Below are positions 41,900 through 54,800 of a DNA stretch of 64,000 nt, piece by piece. Position 1 is the stretch's first letter; each line of letters opens with the position of its first letter. The stretch is taken from assembly GCA_037176725.1 (NCBI GenBank), contig JAZBRS010000057.1, positions 82,605,501 through 82,669,500 on the forward strand, in the 5' to 3' direction. The DNA is from Posidonia oceanica. Lineage: Eukaryota; Streptophyta; Magnoliopsida; Alismatales; Posidoniaceae. Position numbers and translations under genes: made by a program. The notes under the pieces are model-generated. The model ran no database searches and had not been told where the DNA came from. It saw only the letters and a list, made by a program, of their open reading frames with translations.

Positions 41900-44174
41900 G
41901 CTGCCCATCCTGTCGCTCCACCAGGCGACGTGATGGCGGACTCAGAAGAGCACCTTGGTGCATCCTATGCGGCATATGTGGCCCCTGCCCCTACTGTATC
42001 ACCTCCTTTGGCAGCAGCTCCAGAATCCAATGACGATAGGTTCGCCGTTCTGGAGAAAGCACTTCGACAAGTGCAGGGTATAGACCACCAGTCTTACTAG
42101 TTCTGGGATCTCTGTTACTTTCCAGAGGCGGTGCTCCCACCGAAGTTTCACATCCTGGTCTTTGAAAAATATCATGGTAGAGGCTGTCCAGTAGCACACT
42201 TGAAGGCATACTGCGGAGATCTCGCTCAGCTCCAGGTTGACAAGAGGTTGCTTATTCGTTTGTTCCAGAAAAGTCTATCCGGCCCTGCGCTCAAGTGGTT
42301 CACCTCACTTGATATGGCCACCATAAAGATGTGGGACGACCTCAGCCAGGCGTTCTTGGGACAATATGCCTTCAACCTCGACCTAGTCCCAAAGCACGCA
42401 GACCTCGTCGCATTAAAGTAGAACCCTAGCGAGTCGTTTGGGGAGTATGTCGGCCGCTGGCGTGCCCTTGCTTCGTAGGTTCAAGATGGACCCTCTAACG
42501 AGGAGTCCATTGAGATTGTGATTGGAGGTGCGCAGCCCGCTACTGAGGCTCTGCTCAGCATTCAACCCGTCACCACCTTCACAGCATTGATCCGGGCTGG
42601 CACCTGCATGGAGAGTTTGCTACAGAGTGGCAACTTCGCAGCACTCTTTGCGCTTACCAAGCAGGTCGCCATCAGCAGCAACACCAGCAGCACCAGTAGC
42701 AGCACCAGCAACAACAGCAGCGGTAGCGCTAGCAGTCGTCCTAAGAAGAAGGACTCGCTGAAACCCGCTGTTGCTTATGTCAACCCCGCTCCCGCATCCG
42801 CGCCCGCACCCGTGCCTGTTCTGCTGGCGGTTCAGCCTCCCCTGAATCAGGTAGTGTACGCACCAGCACCTAGGGCACACCCCACACCACAAATCACTAC
42901 CATCGCCCAACTGGTGTATCCTGCCGCACCGGTTCGGCAAGCGCAACCCCAGGGGCAGAGGCGGCAATCCAGAGAGCAGCGTCAATTCACCCCACTAGTG
43001 GAACCGCTCAATGCCATCCTCCCCAAGGTTGCGTCATATCTGAGGTTTCCCGAGGTTCGCCCGCCACCAAATCCACTTCCCCCTTGGTATAAGGCGAATC
43101 TCTTTTGCAACTTTCATCAAGCGGTAGGGCACTCGACGAACAATTGCCTCACTTTACGGGACGCCTTTCAGAATTTGATCGAATCAGGAACGATCACCAT
43201 CCACATGCAAGAGGCACCCTCTTCAGCTCCTCCATCAGCATCAGCCCCTACACTAGCATCAGCATTCGCTCATGCCAGCATCGTCCACCAGCCCCTCTTA
43301 GAGCATCCCAATTCGGAAGGCGCGGGGACCTCGGGAATCTATTCTCTCTCCCCCTCTAGGCCTGCTACGTCTGTGGTAGACCCCTCCGAGCTCATTCATG
43401 ATGTCTCAGAGCCCTTCCCTCTCTCTCTCTTTATCGTGCGGCCATTGCTGACTCTGAGTCGGGGATTCTCATGATCCGACCGCTTGCCAGGCCGGGGCGC
43501 TCTGCCGTGCGCCCTACCATGCGTCCTCAGGCCCTTGCCCTTGTATACCCTCAGGCTAGACCATAGGCCCAAACCCCTACCTCCCTGTTAGGTAGACCCC
43601 CTGTTAGCCTGCTAGCTAGGTCTCAGCTAGGACCTCCAGTAACCTACCAGCAGCATCACCCTTTCCCCTCTCACCCAGCTTATGCCCCCGTAGCCCCTCT
43701 TGTGCTCGCAGCACAGGCCCCCGCGGTTATTGACTTAACCTAGGACCCCCACTACTACTACGCCACGGAAACGTGCACGGAAGTCACGCGATCAGGAAGG
43801 GTCTACAAGCCCGCAGCTCCGGTGGTAAGGCCCAGCCGTCCAGCACCCACTGCACCCCACCAGCAAGCCAACCAGCAGCACCCCTACTAGTTAGCCAACT
43901 CGCAACACCCCCAGCATCAAGCCAACCCCCTGCACCTAGCCCTGTAGAGCCTACCCCCAAAGCACCCCCTTCTACCACCAGAAAGCCGCACCACAAAACC
44001 GACATTACCTCCCAGTTTAGGAAGGTTAAAGCCGATATTTCAATCTGGGACCTTATACACTCCTCTTCCGAACATCGTGAGGCTTTCCTCCGAGTGTTCC
44101 AAGTAGCCCATGTGTCCCAAGCTATAGAACCCACGGCCCTGGAGAGCATGGTTGGCGTCATCGCGGAGCCCTAG
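41900..44174 (+). pseudogene. gag: Gag remnant of copy C (5' truncated)
   Basis: Gag homology starts exactly at the LTR end, at a position equal to about 3155 in copy A. An LTR-derived frame runs into it by chance. The gag core and the zinc-knuckle-like C-x2-H motif (about 43110) are recognisable. Stops are TAG at 42098, 42419, 42476, 43564, 43741, 43888 and 44172. Frameshifts lie near 43430 and between about 43890 and 43990. TAG 44172 is at the same codon as TAG 24554 in copy B. This is the most decayed of the three gags, as expected for the outermost, oldest element. Confidence 0.87.
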
Positions 44175-47100
44175 ATCATCTCTTTCATGAGCGATGAGCT
44201 GCCTTCGGCGGGGATTAATCACAACCAGCCCTTGTTTGTCATGGTGCAATACAAAAACTTTCGCATTCCCCTATCATTGGTTGATAACAGATCAGGCCTT
44301 AATGTCTGTCCCTTGCGCACTGCAACTAGGCTCGGATTCAAAGTCGAGGATATCACCCCGGCAATAAAGGGAATTATAGCTTTTGACAACACCCACCATG
44401 ACGTTCTTGGGATCCTGATTATTCCTCTCGAGATTGGCCCGATCGTCTTCGATGTAGAGTTCTACATTGTCGACTTGGAGCCCAATTTTAATCTTCTGCT
44501 TGGGTGCCCTTGGCTGCATAAGCATCAAGTCATCCCCTCGACCCTCCACTGCATGATCAAGTTTCGCCGCGGTGATGATGTAATTGTTGTCATGGTAGAA
44601 AACTTTGAGAAGGAGCGGATCGAGCCGGTTGCACCTATCTCTTCGCAGACTGTCCCTTTTGACCCTGAACTTTCAAATGCCTTGTATCGAGTTAATCGGT
44701 GTGAGCCGGTTAACTTTATACCTGATCTTGAATGTGTCAACTCTTTGGCCATTCGCAATAACCCCTTCAGGATGGTCGAAAATGTCTGTCACAGGTGGGG
44801 CTATGTCAAGGGGACGCCGCTCGGGCAATACGGCCAGGGAATCGCTGAGCCGGTCCAAGCAGCAGAGCGAAGAGATTCTGAAGGACTCGGATATGACCTA
44901 CAGTCCAGCACAGACAAGTGTATGCAGCCCAAGGATCAAAGCATCGCCATCCCGTGGGACCTCACTAATTTCACTAGTGTAGGTATCTTGAATCCAAGCA
45001 GCAGTAAAGCCACAGAACAGCCAATGTCATGCTCAAGCTCTCCGCCGCCAACAGAAGAATGGGTCTGCATTGAAGACTACTACTCAGATGAGGAGCAGTC
45101 CGGCATAGTTAGCGCAACCCCAACCAGCAGCAAGGATTAGCTCAGCATGACAACATCTCGGTCAGTTTGCTTGGCACTCACTGACGCAGCAGCAGAGTTG
45201 GTAGGCCCTGTGGCGAGATTGACAGTTTCTCCTCTTCTTACAGCTTCACCAAGGTCACCAACAGCCACAGCAGCACCTCCGGGGTCAAAAGCATGCCCTT
45301 CGGCACTGTCCAGCAGTCCGCTTGTGACTGCAACCGCACTAGCATGGAAATCACCTTCTCCGACGGAGCAGTCAGTCGGATCAGGCGGCAGCGTGACTCG
45401 GCCCGCATTATTGACAGTGCCACAAGCAAGGCAGGCGGCTTTATCAGGCACATCGCTGTCAACTTCAGCAGATCTCGCTTTGCGGAGGATTCTCGCCGTT
45501 GCTACTGGGAGACAACCACTGTCACCCATGGGCACTGGCATTTTGTCCCCAAGCGTAGCGACCCAGCCATCGGTCCTCCCAAGGAGCACTTGTGCCTCCC
45601 TTCTGGTAGCAGTAGTGACCCTGGTAGCCTACCTGACAGTGGTAAAGCAAGTGCCCCAGGCAGCAGCAAGCCTAGCGGTCACCCAAGAGTCAGAAGTAAC
45701 CGTCGCCTACTACGTCGACTCGCCCTCGGATGAGGAGGGAGCAACGGCTGCAGAGGCTGAGGTCGACTTTAGGATGGGAGACTTGGAGCAGCTGTTCCAA
45801 GAACAACTCGAGTCCCTGGCAGAGGACGTCGTAGAGCATGAAGCAGCACAAAGGAAGGGGAAAGCCGTGGCTACGGAACCCTCCATCATGGCCATTGAAG
45901 AAGATCCAGCAGTGGCAGCGCCCACTAGACCAGATGAGCTCATCACTCAACAGCCAGGCGGCGGCTCTAAGTGGTATGTGCAATCCATGCCTCACGCAGC
46001 ATCGCAAGCATCAGCAGCAGTAGCATCACAAGCATCCGCATCAACAGCATCGCAAGCACTAGCAGCATTAGCACAGCAAGCACCAGCAGCAGTAGCATCA
46101 CAAGCATCAGCATCAGTAGTACAACATGCATTAGCATCGGTAGCATCAGCACAACATGCATTAGCACCCACAGCATCAGCATTAGCATCCGCAGTGCATC
46201 ATGCATAAGAAGTAGCATCACAGCCAATCGCACAAGTAGCAGTAGCATCACAGGCAGCAGCACAGCATGCATGGGCAGCAGTATCGCAAGCAACCACATG
46301 GGCATTAACCGCGCAAGCAGCAACAACACCGCCAGTAGAAACAGCACAGATAGTAGTGGCAGAGTCAATGGAATCAACAGAGTCAGCAGCAAGGTCCGAG
46401 CAGTCAGAGCAGGCAGAGCAAGCAGAGCAGATTGCCAGGACAGAGGTCGCGCACCGAGGGTACAGGAACACTCGAGTGAGCGTGACCATCCTGAAACGTC
46501 ACCAGGGCCAAGCAGTGGAACACTTGCACTCCTTCGATATCTCAGATCCCACCTTTGAGAAGGAGATCCTCTCGGAAATTATTGCATACGGAGAGGAGGA
46601 TGATGTAGGTGAGAACGAGAGTGACGAACCATCGCCTGAGTTCTGGCCCCATGACGACGATCCAGAAGGCCCCAACCTCCATGTCGAAGAAGAGACAGAG
46701 GTTATCAACGTTGGCACTGCAGAAGAGGCCAGAGAGGTTCGCATTAGTGCCCACTTGTTGCCCCAGGCTAGAGCAAAGTTCATCGCATTCTTGAAAGAGT
46801 ATGCAGATGTCTTTGCCTGGAGCTATGAGGACATGGTCGGCCTCGATGTTGAAGTGGTCGTGCACAACTTGCCTTTGGATCCAGACGCAAAGGTAGTAAA
46901 GCAGAAGCTAAGGCAATGGCGACCGTAGTGGCTACTCATGATCCAAGAAGAGATCATGAAGCAGCACAATGTTAACTTCCTCAAGGTCGTCCTTTACCCT
47001 GAGTGGTTTGCAAACGTTGTGCCAGTGCCCAAGAAAGATGGACGAGTCCGCATGTGCATTGACTATCAGGACCTGAACAAGGCGAGTCCCAAGGATGATT

Positions 47101-47718
47101 TCCCACTGCCACACATTGGCATCCTAGTCGATAACACTGTAGGGCACAAAATGCTCTCTTTCATGGACGGCTTTTCTAGCTACAACCAAATTAGAATGGC
47201 AGAAGAAGACATGGAGAAAACCTCCTTCATCACCCCTTGGGAAGTCTTCTGCTACCAAGTCATGTCGTTTGGGCTGAAGAATGCTGGTGCAAACTATCAG
47301 AGGGCAATGATTGCATTATTCCACGACCTCATGCACCAAGAAGTTGAGGTTTACGTGGACGATATGATTGCCAAGTCCAAAGAGCCTGAGAATCACCTCG
47401 CTTGTCTAAGGAAGCTCTTTGACCGCTTGAGGAAGTACAAATGCGCCTCAACCCCAGCAAATGCATATTCGGGGTATCTTCTGGCAAACTCCTGGGCTAC
47501 ATTGTTAGCCAAAGGGGGATTGAAGTGGACCTGATGAAAGCAAAAGCCATCGTGGACATGCCACCCCCCAGGACTAAAAAAGAAGTCCGAGGCCTACTCA
47601 GACGCCTGCAGTATATCAGTCGGTTCATTGCAGAGCTCACGCCAATCTACGAACCGATCTTTAAGCTCCTGAAGAAACATGCACAAATCAACTGGAGCGA
47701 GGAGTGCCAAGTTGCCTT
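44175..47718 (+). pseudogene. pol: Protease to reverse transcriptase remnant, copy C
   Basis: The protease site reads DNRSG instead of DNGSG (about 44284-44298), so a key glycine is lost. A degenerate G-patch follows (about 44790-44900). The linker is expanded with GCA-type codon runs giving Ala/Ser/Gln (about 45990-46340). RT has YVDD (about 47352-47364). Stops are TAG 45138, TAA 46206 and TAG 46926. A 1-nt deletion near 47440, after the YVDD, shifts the frame. It is clearly dead. Confidence 0.87.
45990..46345 (+). repeat. GCA/TCA-rich trinucleotide-like stretch in pol linker
   Basis: Irregular runs of GCA, TCA, CAA and GTA codons encode Ala/Ser/Gln/Val in the protease-RT linker of copy C. 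A and B are less repetitive here, so this is a local slippage expansion. Confidence 0.8.
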
Positions 47719-49963
47719 TGACAAAATCAAACAGCTTCTGATCAAGCCTCCTGTCTTGGTTCCTCCCACGCCGGGGAGACCTCTGCTTCTCTACCTCTCT
47801 ACCACGCAGCATTCCATGGGCGCCGTCCTAGGCCAACATGACGAATCCAGTAGAAAGGAACGCACTATCTATTACTTGAGCAAGAAGTTTAATGATTGTG
47901 AAGCCAAGTATAGCGCAATGGAGAAGACCTGCTTATCTCTCTTCTAGGCAGTGTAGAAACTAAGGCATTACATGATGGCGTACCCAGCTCGTCTTCTCTA
48001 CAGGCATGACCCTGTCAAGTTTCTCTTCCAAAAGCCAACTATGGTGGGTAGATGCGTCAAGTGGTAGGTGTTGTTGTCTCAGTACGACATCACCTTTGTC
48101 GCGCAGCGAGCCATGAAGGGCCAAGCCATGGCGGATCATCTTGCTGACTTTCCCTTGCCTGAGTACCACCCTCTCTTGACGCAGTTCCCAGATGAGGACA
48201 TCCTCTTTGCAATGGAGGACTCAGAGGAGAAGGACCCTGAAGACCAAGAGCAGTGGCAGCTCTATTTTGATGGCGCTGTCAATAAGAAGGGTCGAGGCGT
48301 AGGCGCAGTGCTAACAATGCTACAAGGACAGATGATCCCCTTTGCAAGGAAGCTAACCTTCAAATGCACTAATAACGAAGCAGAATATGAAGCATGCATC
48401 CTAGGATTGAAGGTCGCACTCGAGCATGAAGTGCAGAAGTTGCATGTGCATGGCGATGCCATGCTGGTGATCTCCCAAGTGAATGGCGATTGGAGAACAA
48501 AAGATCCAAAGCTTGTGCCATATCACGAACATCTGCAGAAGCTGATAGAAGAATTCGCAAGCATCCGCTTCTCGTACATGAACAAGGCAAGGAACGCATA
48601 TGTAGATGCGCTAGCAACCTTGGCGTCTTGGCTTAGTATACCTGAAGACCGAGCAGTGGATGTATCAGTTACCTGCATGGAGTAGCCTGCGCATTGCATG
48701 AGCATAGAGGAGGCAGACCCAGTAGAAGAGCAGCCTTGGTGCCACGATATCAAGACCTTCTTGGAGTCTGGCAGCCACCCGCCTGGCACCTCAGCAAAAG
48801 ATAGAAGAACCTTGGTGTGTCTGGCATTTTAGTATGTGCTAGGAGCGGGGCAGTTGTATAGAAGATCTTACAATCAGATGCTCCTACGCTGCTTGGGCAA
48901 GGCAGAGACCGACACGCTAATGCTCCAAGTTCATGCAGGGACGTGTGGCCCACATATGAATGGCGTGTTGTTGGCCAAGAAGATCATGCTCTAAGGCTAC
49001 TTCTAGTCCACCATGGAGGCAGAGTGCTGCCAGTTTGTGCGTAGATGCCACAACTGCCAGATCCATGGTAATCTCATGCACGCTCCCCCATAGGAATTGC
49101 ACAGCATGTCCTTGCCATGGCCTTTCTCCACCTGGGGGATTGATGTCATTGGCGCAATACACCCTGTGGCTTCAAATAGTCATCGCTTCATTCTGGTAGC
49201 GATAGACTACTTCACTAAGTGGGTGGAAGCAGCCTCCTACAAGATAGTCACAGTCGTGGCGATAGAGAGGTTCATCAGAAGCAACATCGTCGCCTGGTAT
49301 GGGGTCCCGCATGCAATAATCTCTGACAACAGCTCGAACTTCATTGCAAACAGGATCGAGGAGTACCTGTAGAACCTCAAGATCAAGCATCATAGATCCT
49401 CGCCTTATCGGCCGCAGATGAATGGAGCAGTGGAGTCTGCCAACAAAAACATTGTGAAAATAATGAAGAAGATGGCAGAAACCGACAAAGACTGGCATGA
49501 CAAGCTCCCGTACGCGCTCTAGGCATACAGGACATCAGTGCAGACCTCGACAGGAGCAACCCCGTACTCACTAGTGTACGATATGGAGGCGGTGCTACCC
49601 ATCGAAGTAGAGATCCCCTCGCTATGGGTCCTACGGGAAGTAGAGTGGGTTGAGGACCGTTGTGTCCAGCTCAACTTGATCAACGAGCGCAGATTGCAAG
49701 CAATGCACAATGCTCGCTGCTACTAGAAGTGGATGGCTAGAGCATACCTGAAGAAGGTGCGGCCTAGAAGCTTTCAGTCAGGGGATCTCGTTTTGCGAGC
49801 CATCCATCTGCCAGACGGTCGAGGTAAATTCCGACCTAACTGGCGTAGCCCCTTCGTGGTCAAGCAGGCATTCTCAGGCGGCGTAGCAATTCTTGAGGAC
49901 ATGGACCAGGTTGGGCAGTCAGAGCCGGTCAATGCATGCTACCTCAAGAGATACTATCAGTAG
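47719..49963 (+). pseudogene. pol: RNase H, second RNase H and integrase remnant, copy C
   Basis: Both RNase H domains and integrase can be followed to the natural TAG at 49961. Stops are TAG 47945, 47954, 48065, 48683, 48830, 49004, 49091, 49370, 49520 and 49724, and TAA 48992. Comparison with A and B shows most are CAG to TAG, or TGG to TAG in CTGG context (47945, 49004, 49520). There are also missense changes, such as loss of an arginine in the integrase. Non-functional. Confidence 0.88.
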
Positions 49964-51580
49964 TTCGGCCCCTACCTTGCAGATCATTTGATCCCTGTCC
50001 TGTCCCCTTCCATGTCCACCCTCTACACATTCTCATGCATCTCTTTTTGTTCTGCCTCTTGCATTCACACCCCCTGCACTTGTACATCCCCATGCATCTC
50101 TTTTTCATCAAGCGCATCTCATGCCCAAGAAAGGCTCACCCTTAATCAAATCATCATCGTCATCCTCTTCTATCGATCATGCATTGCATTTGGCCCGATG
50201 ATGAAATCGGATGTGCTAGCCTGCTCTGGAAGGAGTCTCCCCTGCCTCACCTGACACTACTTAGATGTCTTAGCTAGTGAGGGAGCCACCACTCAGTGAG
50301 AACAGGCAAAATATCCAAACCCCCTAGGACTTGCACCTCCCGAGGGAGATAAAATGCTAGGGTGTGAGCGAGAGTGTAAGCAAAAAATATATGTCTGAGC
50401 ATGGGCATAAAAGAAAAGAGCAAATAGAAGGCGAAGGCAGAAGCAGGCCCTAGAGATAGAGGCATGTAGCATAACCCTGTCCCTCCGAACTACTTCGGAG
50501 ATGGTCCACCATTTTGCACCTGGGAGCCTACAAACCCACCTCAAACCCAGGCGCCCATTACCTCTAAGCTAGGGACAGCAAAAAAAAAGGGGGAAAGAAA
50601 AGAAGAACAAGAAAAGAAAAAAGAGAAGCAAGAAAAAGGAGGGAAGGCAAAAGTCAACCCCAGAAAAAAAAAGAGAGAAGAAAAAGAAAAATGCAAATAG
50701 TGCGATCCCGCCCCCTTTACCTATCTCAGAAAGGAACCAAAGTTTACGCCTGGGGAATACACAAGCCCCACAGAGCCTATAAACCCAGCAAGGCCTAGCA
50801 AGCAGCTCCCCAGCTCCAACCAGGTGCCCATTACCTCCAAGTTAGGAATAGGGAAAACCCTACACGCCTGTGAGGGAGTGAAAAGAGCAAAAAACGAAAG
50901 GAGTAGGTCTAGGTCCTTGAGAGTTTGGCCTGGAGCCTGTCCTCACTACCCACCCCCCACACTGCGAATAACCCTTCCCTGAGCACCACCAACAAGTTAG
51001 GAGTTTGAGTAGAGTCCAGTGAGTCAGGGACCCCTCTCTTCCTCTGCAGCATGCACTAAAGCACTCCGTATGCTGAGGGCTACAGCATACCCCAAAATCA
51101 TGCATATGTCCACAGCATATCCAAAGTCTTGCATACAGCTATAGCACATTGATCGTAGTTCCTGCATATACCCTTGCACATCAATCATAAACCATGCACA
51201 GCATCAATCGTTCTCCTTCTATCTTCCTGCCCCGCAAGGCCAGGCTCGGCACTAAGATAGTACTTCTATCAAGCGTGTGTCGCCCCCCTTCGAGCTGCAC
51301 TGGTCCAGAGCACCGACCAGCTATCCCCCTATGCAAGTAGAACTGCCTTTGTTTGAATATGTTTAATGCCTGTGTTTTGAATGCTGTCTGTTGAACATGC
51401 TAAATTGCTTTACTAGCTTTGGGATTTGCCTCTTTATCAGTCAGTGGTTACATGCTTGCATTTGATCTGATAAGCTGCGTTACAGGTACCAGAAACCCTA
51501 CACCTGAAGCCTTGCACCAGAAGCCTTGCAACAGAAGCCTTGCACTTGAAGCTCTGCACCAGTTGTCTGCACCCTCAGCG
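49964..51580 (+). other. Noncoding region between pol and 3' ORF, copy C
   Basis: The same shared blocks as in A and B are present (about 50200-50320 and 50900-51060), with a purine-rich tract at 50577-50695. An acceptor-like TTACAG then GTACC (AG at 51484-51485) matches the site before the 3' ORF in A and B. After it come four 17-nt-scale repeats around AAGCCTTGCACCAG (about 51495-51560), not present in A or B. No intact gene is seen. Confidence 0.5.
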
Positions 51581-51811
51581 CAATGGATTATCCTACTCTT
51601 GTAACCCCCATGCACTGCTCGGATGCCTTGCATGAGTGGTTCGCAAGCTCACTGAAGCTGACCGAGAGAAGCTGCGCACATGGGGTATTCCATCCAAGCT
51701 TCTGAAAGCAGCTGATGTCGAGATAAGTCGACACCTCCTCTGTGCTGTAGCAAGGTTTTGGAAACTAGCATACCATGTCTTCCGCTTCGGGAGAACGGAG
51801 CTAACGCCTAC
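51581..51811 (+). pseudogene. 3' ORF of copy C, first part (interrupted)
   Basis: This is homologous to residues ~20-95 of the plant mobile domain/DUF7745-like 3' ORF. A frameshift lies near 51640. The sequence stops at 51811, where the solo LTR is inserted within the ELTPT motif. The rest resumes at 57382. Confidence 0.85.
51807..51811 (+). repeat. Target-site duplication, left copy (CCTAC)
   Basis: CCTAC directly before the solo LTR; the right copy is at 57382-57386. Five bases is the usual Ty3/gypsy size. Confidence 0.9.
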
Positions 51812-54800
51812 TGTTGACACCCCATTTTGACAGGCTTGGACCATTTGGGACCCCCTAGTGATTGCTGGACTCAAACCCTAACCTAAAACCAAACCCTAAC
51901 CCTCTTCTTTACCTTTCAAAACCAAGCCAACTTGACTTAAGCCTTTACCCCTCTTCCCAAGCTCAAAACCTGACCAAAATTCATAGGAAAATCCACCAAC
52001 ACCCACTTAACAAACCTACCCAAGAACTTAGAAACTTTCAACCCAAGACCATTCCCAAAAACCCTAGAAAGCCTAGGTAAAACTCCCCTTTTTCTACACC
52101 TTAAAACCCCTCCAAAACCTTCTTGAATCCAAACCAAAACTTCAGACCCAGCTCTTCAAACCCTAGACTACCCACTCCCCAAGTTTCATCCCATTCCAAG
52201 ACCTCTAAGCCTTCCATTTGCCCTAATTATCCTTTTCTCTCTCTGGGATTATCATTTTCTCTCTCCTCTCTCTCTCCTGATTATCATCTCTCTTTTCATC
52301 ACCCTCTTGCTCCTTTTCTTGCTTGGCTGTGGGCCCTCTTTGTGCTTCTATCCCTTCTCTATCTTATTCCTATTTTTACTTTATTTTTAGCACTTTCCCT
52401 GATTTTCAAAAAATTGTTTTCCTCCAACTCATCTCTTTTCCCTTTTATTCTCCCTTTTTCCCTTTTCTTCTTCCTTCTCTTTTCCCTTTTCTTTCTTTTG
52501 CTAAAATCCATAAAAAATCTAAAAAATCTCTAAAACTCTGAAACATAAAAGAAACAAACCAGAACTCTAAGAAAAATAATTAAAAAACATTAAACAAGCA
52601 ATTAAAAACTTAAACCTAACTAAATCAAGCTGAAATAGGAAATCAAGCATGCAAACTAAAAAATGCAAAACAAACCAAAAGAAAATACTGAAAAATCAAG
52701 GAAAAAACTAAAATAAAATCAAAACCCACCAAAAGTGAAAACCCTATCAAAATAATTAAAAAAAAAACTCTAAAAAAGAAGCAAAACAATTAAAAACACT
52801 AGGATAAACAATTAATGAAAGAAAAAAGGCTTAACTTAACAAACATAAGAAAAACAACCTAAGAACCTAATTAAAAAGAAAATAAGAAACACATCAAAAA
52901 GACTTAAAAAACACTCAATCAGACAAAAGAAACCTAATTAAAAAAACATCAAGAAAAATCAACAAATAAAAAAAAAAACCAAAAACCTAATTCAAAAGAC
53001 TTAAGGAAGAAAAAAACCAAGAGACTAAAACTAAAAGCCCAAAACCCATCCTAATTAACCTAAAAATAAATCCTAAAAATCCTAATTAAGATCCTAAAAT
53101 ACTTAACAAGAAAAACACAATTAACAAAACAATTTAAAAGATTTAACAAACACTTAATCAAATGGAAAACAAGTTAAGAACAAAATAAAACCCTAAAACC
53201 CTAATCAAGCCCAAAACTCCTTTAAATCACACTAATTAACCAAAAAACGGTCATTAAAAAATCTAATTAAACACCTAACTCACAGCACAACCACTCTGAT
53301 ATTTTTAATTATTTTTATTTTATTTTATTATTATTTTTTTCTATTTTGTTTCCCCTCTTTTCTCCCCCTTTCTTCCTTCTTACTTTTCTTCTTTCTCATT
53401 TTTCTCTACTGGGCCCAATCCAGCCTGTCCACCTTCTTTCTTTTCTTTTTTCTTTCTTTCGGCCTGCGGCCCGGCCTGCCTTCCACCCTTCTTCTTCCTC
53501 AGCCTTCTGCGTTTTCCTCCGTTTTTCTCCCGCGAGCAGCTGCTGCAGTGCTCCCTCCATCGTTCAAATTTGAAGCCCTCCATCCAATCACCTACAGAGC
53601 TTGCCGCCTCTCTTCCATTTCAGCACCTTTTCCGAGAGGCATTGAGTGCCTGTCATCTCGCCGGCTGCTGGTCTCCTCAGCTGTAGTGCTGCGCTGGTGG
53701 AATTTGATTTCCAGAGCGCGCGTGCAAGCAGCTTCCAGCAGATAAAAGCTTCATCCTCCTCCCTTCTTAAAGGGTCTTCTTTTGCCATCGGAGAAAAAAA
53801 ACGAGAAGTCCAGAGAGAATTCCCCACCGAAACCTTCTTCTTTTCCCTCTGAATTCCACAGCAGAACTCCTTCTTTCTTCCCCAGCAAACCAGCCCCCTT
53901 CCAAGCCTGAATTTCTCTCCCAACTGATCCCCCAAGTTCACCCAGAAATCGAGCAATCCCCTCCCACCATTTCCCGGCCATTCCACCCCTCAGAACCACC
54001 CCAGTTCACCTAAATCTACCGCAGAAGCTAACTGCAAGCCAACTCTGATCCCTCCAGAATTCCCTTCACCACCGTCCATCACTTCTTCCCAAACTCCACC
54101 CAGATATTCACCTGGCCTCCACCTTCCCAAAGCACCAAACATCAGACCTAACCATCCACCACAGACCCCGAACTTCACTACAAACACCTGTGTCACCTCC
54201 AGACCCAGAATCAACCCAGCTCTCAAACTCTCTCCACACTCTCCGGAAAGCCCTTCCAAGCATCCAGACCCATTCGCCGGACCTCCAGCAATCCTCCGGA
54301 AGGCTCCATCCAAGCCGAGGAGCGGCGGACAAGCCTCCCCACCTCCGGCTGTTCACTGTCGACCCACAAACTCCGATCTTCCGCTCGAGCTGCAGAAGCA
54401 CCATTCGATCATCCGAGGAGCTCCAGGAGATTGTCCTGAAGAAGCCGCAACCATCGTGAGCCGCTGGAGGTCACCTCTGCAACCGGACGACGACCGCCGT
54501 CTCCGATCTTGTCGAGGTCGGGAGCGCACTCCGGACACGACGACAGGTAATCACTAATCTCCCCTGCTCTCTCTCTTCCCCCTGATGCTTTTCCGCCGAC
54601 TAGAACCAGTTCTCTGGCCCTCCTGCTTCAACTGCAACACGCCGGTCAGTTCTTCTTCTCCGGCGCCGGCCTCCTGTCTCCCGGACGTTCCAGTCAGTGG
54701 AACGGTCCCCCGACGATCTCCAGAGCTCCGTGCAGTCGCCGGTGGTGGCCTCCGCCCTTTCGCACCTCCGTAGCCCTCCTGTGTCGGTGGTGGTGGGCGC

